A DNA stretch of 24,158 nucleotides from a virus, in the IMG/VR virus record IMGVR_UViG_3300042465_005696, positions 1 to 24,158 of that record, one strand, 5' to 3'. The stretch's first letter is position 1. Every line of letters begins with the position of its first letter. Position numbers and translations under genes: made by a program. The notes under the pieces are model-generated. The model was not told where the DNA came from and did no database searches. It saw only the letters and a program-made list of their open reading frames with translations. Shown here piece after piece: positions 9,776 through 16,574 of this stretch.

Positions 9776-10008
9776 GCAGCGGTGAGAGTGAGAGAAATTG
9801 GTTCTGTGCCAAGGAGCTGACCAAGCGTGATTTTGTAAAGAGCGCAGAGTTTGATGGCGTCTTGGACGGAGAGTTCGAAGCAATCTCGTTCGAGCTGGGA
9901 GCACCAAGATTTAGATTTATTGACAACTTTGTTGAGGTCGGCTTGGGAGAGATTATGTAGGAGTCGAAGTATATGGTATCGAGAGCCTGGGGTGAGGGAG
10001 ATGGTCAT
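9772..10008 (-). CDS. XRE/Cro-type helix-turn-helix regulator, 78 aa
   Basis: Residues 10-65 fit the five-helix Cro/CI DNA-binding fold. The segment LSQADLNKVVNKSKSWCSQLE matches helices 2 and 3, where helix 2 is usually 'tQeeLAekLgvs' and helix 3 contacts DNA. IKLCALYKITLGQLLGT matches the closing helix pair. No other domain is present, so it probably binds as a small dimer. It overlaps the ligase stop and the ATPase start by ATGA on both sides, so it is made as part of the replication operon. Its target is not visible. It might repress early transcription or time the switch to the late block. The usual helix-2 alanine region reads NKVV, which is slightly divergent. Confidence 0.75.
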   Translation of the reverse strand: MTISLTPGSRYHILRLLHNLSQADLNKVVNKSKSWCSQLERDCFELSVQDAIKLCALYKITLGQLLGTEPISLTLTAA

Positions 10009-10865
10009 GGGTCGAGAATGGCTTCGAGAGTTGGTTTGAGCGGGATGCCTTTATCAGACAACATTTCAAAGCGAACTTTGGCTAGGAGTCCAGAGGGATG
10101 ATTTTGAGAGTAGAAGAGTTGCTGCTCGTGCGACAAGCCTGAGCCCACGGTAAAATGGGCTCCGGTATTTGTTTCACAGGTGAGCTGAAATCCCTGGTTG
10201 CCTTTGTCGCCTGTCGTGAGAGTGAAGTCGATGATTTCGAACTCGTCGTCGATCCAGCCTTTGCGTTTGAGCAAGTGTTTCCAGCGGTTTTCTTTGTTGC
10301 CACACTCCTCCGCGTAACCGTAAGGAGCAGAGGGAAGACGATACATAAGTCCCTCGTAACCTTCGGATCGGTAGTTCCCGTAGAGAACGTCGTCCAAACC
10401 TGGAGTGTCGATAAGAGTTGTGGGCACAACTTCAATAGTCGTGGTCGAATGGATGACCAGCTTGGTTTTGAGTTGCTGGAGGAGTTCAGCACGCTTGTCG
10501 AAAGGGAGATGAAGGTCGTGGGTGTTGATGATGTCGAAGACATGGTATTTGATTTGAGAGGTTTGGTCTATGGGTTTGAGTCGTTTGACCGCGACCGCCG
10601 AGTTGATTTGCTGGAGCGACTTGCCGTGGCAGTAGAGTTCACCGTCGAGGAGCCAGCTCGCTGGACAAGCCTTGATAAGATCGTTTGTGAAATGTCTGAC
10701 AACGTCAGGGTTCCATATTTTTCCTTCTTCATCACGAAGTCCACGGGACTGGAAAACTCCTTGATGATAGAGTCCACGGACGCCGTTGAGTTTTGGTTGG
10801 ACATAGAATGGAAGAGTAAGTTTATGACGATGGTCTTGCCATTTGAAGGCACACATTGGTTTCAT
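10005..10865 (-). CDS. lig: ATP-dependent DNA ligase, 286 aa
   Basis: The product shows the nucleotidyltransferase motifs in order. Motif I is PKLNGVR with adenylated K25 (KxNG instead of the usual KxDG). Motif III is LLDGELY with E76, motif IIIa is YHVFDI around residues 107-112, motif IV is EGYEGLMYR with E171, and motif V is LLKRK with K200/K202. An OB-fold-like tail follows from about residue 205. The length suits minimal phage ligases such as that of T7. It would seal nicks with ATP during phage replication and recombination. The frame is open 10 codons upstream, but the ATG at 10865 overlaps the previous stop as ATGA and is preferred. The Asp-to-Asn change in motif I is unusual but next to, not at, the nucleophile. 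Confidence 0.88.
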   Translation of the reverse strand: MKPMCAFKWQDHRHKLTLPFYVQPKLNGVRGLYHQGVFQSRGLRDEEGKIWNPDVVRHFTNDLIKACPASWLLDGELYCHGKSLQQINSAVAVKRLKPIDQTSQIKYHVFDIINTHDLHLPFDKRAELLQQLKTKLVIHSTTTIEVVPTTLIDTPGLDDVLYGNYRSEGYEGLMYRLPSAPYGYAEECGNKENRWKHLLKRKGWIDDEFEIIDFTLTTGDKGNQGFQLTCETNTGAHFTVGSGLSHEQQLFYSQNHPSGLLAKVRFEMLSDKGIPLKPTLEAILDP

Positions 10866-11059
10866 ACTTGGGTGGTGTCTCGTTTGATTGCACAAATATT
10901 TTCAATATTAGCCCAGGTGTTAATTGGGTTACTTCCTATATCTTTGTTTTTATTCCACCAATAGCCAGCAGCCTCAGCTTCTGTCATAGTTTCGTCTTCT
11001 GTTAAAAGAACACCTTCAGTAGAATCAGTCGAATAAGCGTGAATTGTAAATGCGATCAT
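10862..11059 (-). CDS. Hypothetical protein, 65 aa
   Basis: A small acidic protein, rich in Thr and Glu in its first half (TEGVLLTEDETMTEAEAAGY), with a WW pair followed by NKNKDIG. It overlaps its upstream and downstream neighbours by ATGA, which is the main evidence that it is real. No motif or membrane segment is visible and the family is not recognised. The AEAAGYWWNKNK portion resembles the start of a short helical protein that might take part in the replication complex, but nothing shows this. Confidence 0.65.
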   Translation of the reverse strand: MIAFTIHAYSTDSTEGVLLTEDETMTEAEAAGYWWNKNKDIGSNPINTWANIENICAIKRDTTQV

Positions 11060-11316
11060 ACAAAGAAAATAACTTCTGGTTGATTGTATTCAAACGATAC
11101 CCATTCAATGGGTTGTTTGCCGATTGAACGGAGCATGTTTGGGCGGGTAAAGTAGTTGATTTTAAGCGACCAGGTTTTAGCCCAGCGGTTTAAATCAGCA
11201 GTCCCGCCGAAGATGGGTTTGACAAAACGGCTGTCGAGCTCGACGTATGAGTCGTTTTGTAGATCTCGGAGTATTTGGTGGCGGAGTCGGGAGGATTGAG
11301 GAGGGGTGAGGGTCAT
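11056..11316 (-). CDS. Hypothetical protein, 86 aa
   Basis: A basic protein with an Arg/Gln-rich first third (RLRHQILRDL) and an aromatic second half (WAKTWSLKINYFTRP, EWVSFEYN). It ends in a hydrophobic IFFV. The family is not recognised. ATGA overlaps on both sides place it in the same translationally coupled chain as the polymerase and ligase. An out-of-phase frame at 11195-11410 covers the same DNA, but it fits neither neighbour and was not called. Confidence 0.65.
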   Translation of the reverse strand: MTLTPPQSSRLRHQILRDLQNDSYVELDSRFVKPIFGGTADLNRWAKTWSLKINYFTRPNMLRSIGKQPIEWVSFEYNQPEVIFFV

Positions 11317-11492
11317 AGGCGACGAAGCATATAGTTGCGCAGATTTTCTGCTTGATTTTCAGCGACTGAGAGATTGAATGTCGTTGGTTTATCAAAGCCA
11401 GTGACCTCACGGACTAAGCGCGGAGGCTGTGAGGTCTTTGGGTCTGGTCGGCGGGATTCGATAATTTGTTCTAGTGTTGCGTAGGGGTTCAT
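11313..11492 (-). CDS. Small hypothetical protein, 59 aa
   Basis: Reading the minus strand from 11492 gives a 59-codon open frame starting MNPYATLEQIIESRRPDPKT and ending NYMLRRL. It begins two bases after the polymerase stop, and its own stop overlaps the next start as ATGA. It therefore closes what would otherwise be a gap in the chain. A GGAGA at 11 bases before the ATG is one of the few SD-like sequences in the window. No function can be assigned; the protein is polar, basic and proline-containing. Confidence 0.75.
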   Translation of the reverse strand: MNPYATLEQIIESRRPDPKTSQPPRLVREVTGFDKPTTFNLSVAENQAENLRNYMLRRL

Positions 11493-11494
11493 AA

Positions 11495-13966
11495 TTAAAT
11501 TTCTCCAATTCTATATTTCTCTTTCGTGTGTAACCAAGATTGTCCATAGCCACCTTCATACGGGATTACGATTCGCTCGTTGCCGATGGAGAGGGTGTTG
11601 TTGAAATAGGAGCGGATTTTATCCACGGCCCAGGAGGTTTGGTCGATCGGGAATTGACCACACAGCGCATCATGCACAGAGTGCAAAGGCTGGATAATAA
11701 GATCACCAGAAGCTGTGCGATTCTCCGGATCATGCCAAAGTCGTTGCATCGCGAGGTTGGTGGCATAAGTTGTGTTCGCTTGAGGTTCATGGGAATAAGC
11801 TGCTCGATATGTGACATCATTACCTGGTCGTCCGAAGAATGTCCGAACATGACCTGATGCACAGGTTAGGATTTTGTTTTTGTTAAGTTGTTGTTGCACC
11901 CAGCGTTGCCAGGCGAGGACACCGGGATAGCGTTTGAAGAAGACAAGTTGAACTTTTTTGCAGTCATTTGGTGGCACCCAGAGGACGTTGAGGTCACTGG
12001 ATTTTTTAAAGGTTTGGAGGAGGATGTTATTGGCCATCGTGTTTGGCCCCATGTCGTAGGATGAGCCGTGTTGAACAGCTTTGCAGACAGCATAGAGGGA
12101 GTCAGGGATGTCGGTTACTTTGGTTAGTCTCTTAACTTCCTCTCGTGGTAGGTCATTGATGTTGACCGAGACGTCGGGGAGCTGTCCTTGCATCTGCATA
12201 TACATCAGCGCGATGATCTTGGCAGGTTTCATCCCGGCGAGGTAATCGTCGAGCATGGTGGGATCGCCGAGCATGGATGCACGGGAAGCTACTGTCCAAC
12301 CGTCTGCGCCGGACAAGTCACACTGGAAGAAGTGGTAGCCGGGGTCGGGTTGGTAGAGATAGCGGAGCTGTTCAGTGATTGTTTGGAGATTCGTGCCTGA
12401 ACCCGTGACAGAGCCTGAGCAAGAGAGTCGGCCTGTTTCTGTTCCGACAAGATTGTAGCTACAACGAACTCTTCCATCTTGGTCACAACTGAGTTCCAAC
12501 TGCTTGCGCACTCCTTCGAGCTTCTTCCATCCGAGGGCGCAGGCCAGGAATGGATGAGTGTTTGCTCCTTGTTTGATAATGATTTTAAGCATTGCGTCTG
12601 CATTGGCGGTGAGTTTAGAGGTTTTGCGACCGGCTTCTTTGATATACTGAGGCTCGAAGCCAAAGCGCTTGTATAGGAGGTCGCACATTTGCTTGGGCGA
12701 GTTGAGGTTGATTTCCTGGTTGGCGTGTTGGTTACAGGCCATTTGGAGTTCGAGCATTTTTGACTTGATCTCGGAATGTTTTTCCTTGGCTTGATCAGAG
12801 TCGTAGCGGATACCGCGCAGGGACATATACTGCAACGATGGGATCAAGGACATATTGAAGTCGTAGTGCTTACGCTGGTCAACTGTCATTGCAGCCATGT
12901 GATTCTGGTGGATTTCCAGAGTCACTGCTGCGTCCTTGCAGCAATAGGTTCGGTGGAGGATTTTTGCTTCGGTGATTTCAAGGCCGGCACCGGATGTTCG
13001 TTCGAATTTGTAATAGGGTTCCTTTGACCAAATGGACGCTTGAGTTCCGAGGCCTTTAGGTAGCTCGGGATAGATTTCCCAGCCAGATAACATCGTATCA
13101 TGCTGTATGTTTCGAGCGTTAATCTTCCAGAGCCAAGCAAGGACGACGTAGTCATAGAGAGAGTTTTGTAGAACTTTAGGGATTGAGGGATCTGACATCA
13201 TTTTGTTAAAGGCTTTCATAACAATGCCTTTGGTAATGTCGTCGAAGTCGGATAGGTTGATTGTCCAAGCGGAGGATGGGTCGGTGGAGATGCCGATACA
13301 GGTCACACCGTCTAAGTTACGGTGGGTGGTTTCTTCTGGGTTGGGGACTCCGCCTTCGATGTCGACGGAGATTAGGGTTCCTGCACGGATTGTGTTGAGA
13401 CGGGACAAGACTTCACTTGCTGTGAGTGAGGGTTCAAGTTTTCTTTCAGGAAGCTGTAATTTGGAATCCCTGGCTTCCTCACATGCACGGTTAATGTCAA
13501 ATTGAAAGAGCGGAGCTTCATCCCAGACTTTTTGCACATATCCTGGAGCGTATGTTGCAATGCATTTATAACGTTCATCGAATCCTGAAAAGAGAGTGCC
13601 TCGATATACGTTGACTTTGTGGTAAACTCCCGCAGCCCAGAGGGCAGTTCCTCCCAAGAGCAAGATACAGTTTGGCTGAAATTTGTTGAGGTCGGATTTG
13701 AGGATGGAGAGGGATTCATTGAAGTCAGGGTCGGATTTGTTAATGTGTTCGATGTCCCCGCCTGGAGGGACCTGGTTGTAGATGTAACCACGGAAGCAGT
13801 TAGAGAGGATGATGCCGGAGTTTTGCAGAGCAGCGGTTAGGAGGCCGGAAGATGGTCCAGCAAAGGGACGGCACTGAGCCATTTCGTGCGGGCCTGGACA
13901 TTCGCCGATGATGGCGAGTTTGTATGGTGCAGAGGAGAGAGGAAAGGCGTTGGGGAGGTGGGTCAT
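11495..13966 (-). CDS. Family A DNA polymerase with N-terminal UDG-like domain and 3'-5' exonuclease, 823 aa
   Basis: Three domains can be read. Residues 15-165 resemble family 4/SPO1-type uracil-DNA glycosylases: GECPG at 21-25, RPFAG at 33-37, a LLLGG strand near 102-106, and TYAPGYV at 138-144 where active enzymes usually have a His in place of A140. Residues 195-355 carry a DnaQ-like proofreading exonuclease with D202/E204, N268-D272 and Y341-D345. Residues 370-823 are the polymerase: TGRLS at 511-515, motif A with D550, motif B with K629 and Y637, and motif C with H765-D766. The phage SPO1 polymerase is a known precedent for such an N-terminal domain. Both catalytic aspartates are present, so activity is likely. 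Unusual residues are H633 for the common Phe/Tyr, Y625 for the common Arg, D555 for Glu and A767 for Glu. It replicates phage DNA. Confidence 0.92.
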   Translation of the reverse strand: MTHLPNAFPLSSAPYKLAIIGECPGPHEMAQCRPFAGPSSGLLTAALQNSGIILSNCFRGYIYNQVPPGGDIEHINKSDPDFNESLSILKSDLNKFQPNCILLLGGTALWAAGVYHKVNVYRGTLFSGFDERYKCIATYAPGYVQKVWDEAPLFQFDINRACEEARDSKLQLPERKLEPSLTASEVLSRLNTIRAGTLISVDIEGGVPNPEETTHRNLDGVTCIGISTDPSSAWTINLSDFDDITKGIVMKAFNKMMSDPSIPKVLQNSLYDYVVLAWLWKINARNIQHDTMLSGWEIYPELPKGLGTQASIWSKEPYYKFERTSGAGLEITEAKILHRTYCCKDAAVTLEIHQNHMAAMTVDQRKHYDFNMSLIPSLQYMSLRGIRYDSDQAKEKHSEIKSKMLELQMACNQHANQEINLNSPKQMCDLLYKRFGFEPQYIKEAGRKTSKLTANADAMLKIIIKQGANTHPFLACALGWKKLEGVRKQLELSCDQDGRVRCSYNLVGTETGRLSCSGSVTGSGTNLQTITEQLRYLYQPDPGYHFFQCDLSGADGWTVASRASMLGDPTMLDDYLAGMKPAKIIALMYMQMQGQLPDVSVNINDLPREEVKRLTKVTDIPDSLYAVCKAVQHGSSYDMGPNTMANNILLQTFKKSSDLNVLWVPPNDCKKVQLVFFKRYPGVLAWQRWVQQQLNKNKILTCASGHVRTFFGRPGNDVTYRAAYSHEPQANTTYATNLAMQRLWHDPENRTASGDLIIQPLHSVHDALCGQFPIDQTSWAVDKIRSYFNNTLSIGNERIVIPYEGGYGQSWLHTKEKYRIGEI

Positions 13967-14166
13967 TTTTGTAATCTTTCAAGCTCTCGGTTTAGATACC
14001 ATTGTGCTTTTTGCAAATCTTCGAGCGGTGATGCTGTCTTTAATCCCGCGCGCCAGATATATTTAACAGCATTGCCTAGATTAAAGTTAAAGTGTTCAGT
14101 GATTTGAATACATTCAACTTTTGAAGGGTGAGAACGATAGTGTGCAGGGTTAATTTTATCACTCAT
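13963..14166 (-). CDS. DUF3310 protein (T7 gp1.7-like nucleotide metabolism family), 67 aa
   Basis: The whole protein matches the DUF3310 pattern as I recall it: an N-terminal INPAHYRSHP, then VECIQITEHFNFNLGNAVKY, IWRAGLKT and a final LEDLQKAQWYLNRE helix. The family includes phage T7 gp1.7, reported as a nucleotide kinase, and often sits by phage replication genes. Here it lies between the methyltransferase fusion and the polymerase, with ATGA overlaps on both sides, fitting a role in dNTP supply. At 67 residues it contains only the core domain, so enzyme activity is not certain. Confidence 0.85.
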   Translation of the reverse strand: MSDKINPAHYRSHPSKVECIQITEHFNFNLGNAVKYIWRAGLKTASPLEDLQKAQWYLNRELERLQK

Positions 14167-15638
14167 ACAAATTGCACATCCCCTCCAAACATGGTTTTGT
14201 AAGTGTCTTTGACACGGTTCTGCAACTCAGGGAATCGAGCTTGGTCGATTTCACAAGCGATGATTTTACATCCTTTGAGGATGGACGCTCGGACGATAGA
14301 GCCTCCACCAGCGAATGGATCGAGCACTGTCATACCGGGTAAGTAGACCGGGTCAAGGAGCATTTTATCAATGAATTCAAGTGGTTTGGCAAAGGGGTTG
14401 GATTGGAGCTTTTTATCAGGCATACCATCGACGATCATATGGCAGAGGTTCATGGGCTTGGAGAGTCTTGGTGAACCTTTCTTCATAACCATCACTGGTT
14501 CATAAGACTTTGTCGGATTAATATGAGCCGCTTGGTTTTTACATGAGTGAGGTTTAAGCCAGAGGATATTCCAATCTAGCACAGAAAAACCAACCTCACG
14601 CCCCCAGGTGGCTAGTTTTTCTTGATGCTGCTGGGCAAAGAAGAAGAAGAGATATTTGTCGTCTTTAAGAACACGATAAGCTCCTTCGAGAAAAGGTTTC
14701 ATCTGCTCGACATTTTGATCAACCTTGTGGGTGGACTTCATTTGTTCAACCCCGTGCATGTCTTCGAGCAGAGCCATGTCGATACCGTAGGGAATGTCGG
14801 TGATGATGACATCGACGGACCTAGGTGCGAGATGTTCTTTCATCAATTCCACACAGTCCATGTTGAACAGTCTGTCGGAAATCTTGATTGTCTTCATTTC
14901 ACGAATCTGTTCTGGGGAAGCCGTGATTACCGAGGGGAGCGGGGAGTTCTGGCCGAGCTGAATGGAGATAATGCCGGTGGGTTTAACAGCTTTGGTGGGC
15001 TGTGGGATGACGAGGAGGTCGCCAGAGAGCTTGGCTTTGGCAGTCATTGCGGCTTGTTCCTTGCGAGCGAGGACGACTTGCTTGGCTTGGTCGAAGGACT
15101 TGGCGTCCCAGATTTCTCTGTCATTGGCCTTGAGCAGGCGGGAGATGACGAGACAATCGGCGACATAGGAATGGGAGGATTTGACAAGGTGGCCGGTTGC
15201 TCGCAGTCCCCATTGTTCTTTCCGCTCGGCGGCCATTTTAGATTCGCGTTCGTGGACGGCTGTGATACCAAGGGCGATGTCTTGCCAGGTCATTTTACGG
15301 CGACGCATGTTCTCGTCGAGTTCGATCATGAGTTCCATTGCGCGCTCGATCTTGAGCCTACGGACAATGGGGACTTCAGCAGCGTCCCAGTTTTTAGACT
15401 TGAGGAGCTTGTAGGCTTCGAGACGGCATTCGCCAGCGATGAGTTCGTTAGCTTCGTTGAGGACGATTGGAGAGATTGGGCCGACGAGGATGATCGAGTC
15501 GGCTATTTGCTGAGCGTTCTGGGCGATTTCTTTTGGATCGCGGCGGAGACGTTCGGAGCGGTTGATGATGATCTGGTCGAGGGGGAAGTAGTCAACACCG
15601 TCGAGACGCTTGAGTTTTTGAATTTTATTGTCGGACAT
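14163..15638 (-). CDS. ParB/sulfiredoxin-like domain fused to an N6/N4 DNA methyltransferase, 491 aa
   Basis: Residues 15-115 form a ParB/Srx-like module: PLDQI, PISPIVLNEANELIAGECR (with G69-E70-C71-R72 at the nucleotide-binding 'GxRR' site) and a following helix. A charged linker region leads to the methyltransferase at about 250-480. Motif IV is TDIPYG at 280-285, the KPLEF pre-motif is at 418-422, and the AdoMet-binding motif I is DPFAGGGS at 440-447. Motif IV before motif I is the order of beta-class amino-methyltransferases. These fusions are common in phages and methylate adenine or cytosine amino groups, protecting phage DNA or marking it. Motif IV is DIPY rather than DPPY. There is no partner endonuclease nearby. 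No SD precedes the start; an inverted-repeat spacer does. Confidence 0.88.
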   Translation of the reverse strand: MSDNKIQKLKRLDGVDYFPLDQIIINRSERLRRDPKEIAQNAQQIADSIILVGPISPIVLNEANELIAGECRLEAYKLLKSKNWDAAEVPIVRRLKIERAMELMIELDENMRRRKMTWQDIALGITAVHERESKMAAERKEQWGLRATGHLVKSSHSYVADCLVISRLLKANDREIWDAKSFDQAKQVVLARKEQAAMTAKAKLSGDLLVIPQPTKAVKPTGIISIQLGQNSPLPSVITASPEQIREMKTIKISDRLFNMDCVELMKEHLAPRSVDVIITDIPYGIDMALLEDMHGVEQMKSTHKVDQNVEQMKPFLEGAYRVLKDDKYLFFFFAQQHQEKLATWGREVGFSVLDWNILWLKPHSCKNQAAHINPTKSYEPVMVMKKGSPRLSKPMNLCHMIVDGMPDKKLQSNPFAKPLEFIDKMLLDPVYLPGMTVLDPFAGGGSIVRASILKGCKIIACEIDQARFPELQNRVKDTYKTMFGGDVQFV

Positions 15639-15689
15639 GGGAAAGAGGTTGCCGGGATATAATCCCTCCCGGCGGGGAGGTTGGGTGGG
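15639..15689 (-). promoter_or_regulatory. Spacer with two mutually exclusive hairpins before the methyltransferase gene
   Basis: On the minus strand, CCTCCC-CGCC-GGGAGG can form a 6-bp hairpin. The overlapping CCGGGA...TCCCGG (15672-15653) can form another 6-bp stem, with an inner GGGAT-TAT-ATCCC alternative. The two outer stems share bases, so only one can form at a time. There is no U-tract, so a plain terminator is unlikely. The site may control translation or mRNA processing of the ParB-methyltransferase gene, or be bound by that protein's ParB-like part. All of this is inference from the inverted repeats. Confidence 0.4.
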
Positions 15690-16007
15690 TTAACGGAGCG
15701 AGTCGAGTTCTAGCTCACGGTGGATGGCGATGTCAGTTTCACGCAGGTCTTGCTGGAGGGAGAGTTTGCGCTTGTTGATGTTGAAGAGTTGCTCTTCGTA
15801 GTATTCGATGTCACGGGTAGTGGCGTCGATTTGACTGAGGATGTCGTTACGGTCGTCGTAGATGGTCTTTTCAGATTTGACACGAGCGACTTCACGGTCG
15901 ATCATTTGGTTGACTTCGGCGATTGGGATGGAGCGACGGGGTTTGGTTGGTGTTGCAACGCAATCAGTTGATCGTGGGATAGACTTGGCTTTGAATTTAG
16001 GCTTCAT
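15690..16007 (-). CDS. Coiled-coil hypothetical protein, 105 aa
   Basis: The first 30 residues are basic and Pro/Lys/Arg-rich (MKPKFKAKSIPR, TKPRRSIP), suggesting nucleic-acid contact or disorder. From residue 30 to the end it is one long predicted helix rich in Glu, Asp, Arg, Leu and Ile with heptad-like spacing (EVNQMIDREVARVKSEK through LSLQQDLRETDIAIHRELE). No catalytic motif is visible and the family is not recognised. It is the first gene after the intrinsic terminator at 16015-16040, so it depends on read-through or on a promoter not recognised here. Confidence 0.7.
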   Translation of the reverse strand: MKPKFKAKSIPRSTDCVATPTKPRRSIPIAEVNQMIDREVARVKSEKTIYDDRNDILSQIDATTRDIEYYEEQLFNINKRKLSLQQDLRETDIAIHRELELDSLR

Positions 16008-16014
16008 AGGAGAT

Positions 16015-16040
16015 AAAAGGCAGACATTATCCGGTCTGCC
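16015..16040 (-). terminator. Intrinsic transcription terminator
   Basis: Read on the minus strand, GGCAGAC (16040-16034) and GTCTGCC (16025-16019) make a perfect 7-bp stem around an 8-base loop, followed at once by TTTT (16018-16015). It sits 20 bases after the stop of the DUF669-type gene. It would end, or attenuate, the recombination part of the operon before the methyltransferase-polymerase part. It is the best terminator in the window. Confidence 0.75.
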
Positions 16041-16060
16041 AGCGGAGTTTAGGTTATCAA

Positions 16061-16525
16061 TTAACCGATGGCGTAGAACGACTTGATGGTCGATTGCTTG
16101 CCGTATTCTTCCGTGGTTTCATTTTTGACTGAGGCTCCGATGACGAGGCCGGGGAGGAGGGTGACGTATTCTTCGTTGAACTCGGGGAGGAGTGCTTTGT
16201 TAGTCTCAGTGGGTTTGAGATTAGCCACAGCGAACATGAACAAGCCGAGGTTACGAGTGAAATTGTCAGCGTTAGCGCCGTCACCGAAGTCAGTCCCTGG
16301 GACAGGAAGCATGAGGCGGGTGCCAATGGGGAAGCCAGGGTTGAGTGTCTTACCTTTGTCAGACTGAGCTTCTTCCGTCGTGCCACATTGGACATGGAGG
16401 AATTTGCCTTTGCCAGATTTAGAGTCAACGATCTCAGCGGTTTTGATTACGACAGGATACTTACCTTCCATGAGACATGGAGCGGAGAGATCAGCGTCGT
16501 TGAGCTTGAGTGAGAGAGGAGCCAT
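16061..16525 (-). CDS. DUF669-like putative single-stranded DNA-binding protein, 154 aa
   Basis: The frame is open 13 codons further, but those codons translate an AC-rich leader (NNKHKQTQNTKH). The ATG at 16525 gives MAPLSLKLNDADLSAPCLME and is preferred. The body shows the pattern GKYPVVIKTAEIVDSKSGKG, KFLHVQC and IGTRLMLPVPG, which matches my recollection of DUF669-type phage proteins. These are beta-rich and are repeatedly found beside Sak4-like ATPases and Cas4-like nucleases, where an ssDNA-binding role has been proposed. Both partners are present upstream here. Directly after it lies an intrinsic terminator. An AC-rich leader without SD precedes it. Family assignment is moderate, and the function is inferred from context. 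Confidence 0.7.
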   Translation of the reverse strand: MAPLSLKLNDADLSAPCLMEGKYPVVIKTAEIVDSKSGKGKFLHVQCGTTEEAQSDKGKTLNPGFPIGTRLMLPVPGTDFGDGANADNFTRNLGLFMFAVANLKPTETNKALLPEFNEEYVTLLPGLVIGASVKNETTEEYGKQSTIKSFYAIG

Positions 16526-16574
16526 ATGTTTTGTATTTTGTGTTTGTTTGTGTTTGTTGTTCAAGAGCGTGTGC
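16526..16574 (-). promoter_or_regulatory. AC-rich, SD-less translation leader
   Basis: Between the 60-aa gene and the DUF669-type gene the minus strand is almost free of G and T for about 35 bases, built from AACAAACA/CAAAATACA-like words right up to the ATG. Such a leader is unstructured and has no Shine-Dalgarno element. A very similar leader precedes the 218-aa gene at 22244-22275. It probably favours strong initiation of an abundant protein in a host that starts without SD pairing; this is inference. Confidence 0.5.

Noticed and set aside
9776-9907. N-terminal extension of the P-loop ATPase upstream of 9775
   Set aside because: It overlaps the HTH gene out of frame, is Arg/His/Ser-rich without fold-like pattern, and the internal ATG makes the usual ATGA junction.
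10155-10964. 269-codon plus-strand frame opposite the ligase gene
   Set aside because: All ligase motifs are on the minus strand; the plus frame crosses two minus genes and has no motif.
11195-11410. 71-codon minus frame between polymerase and the 86-aa gene
   Set aside because: The 59-aa frame at 11313-11492 and the 86-aa frame tile the same DNA with a 2-base gap and an ATGA overlap, while this frame fits neither neighbour.
14622-15662. 346-codon plus-strand frame opposite the ParB-methyltransferase gene
   Set aside because: The minus strand carries clear ParB and methyltransferase motifs in order, and ATGA junctions; the plus frame is a codon-bias shadow with no recognisable motif.
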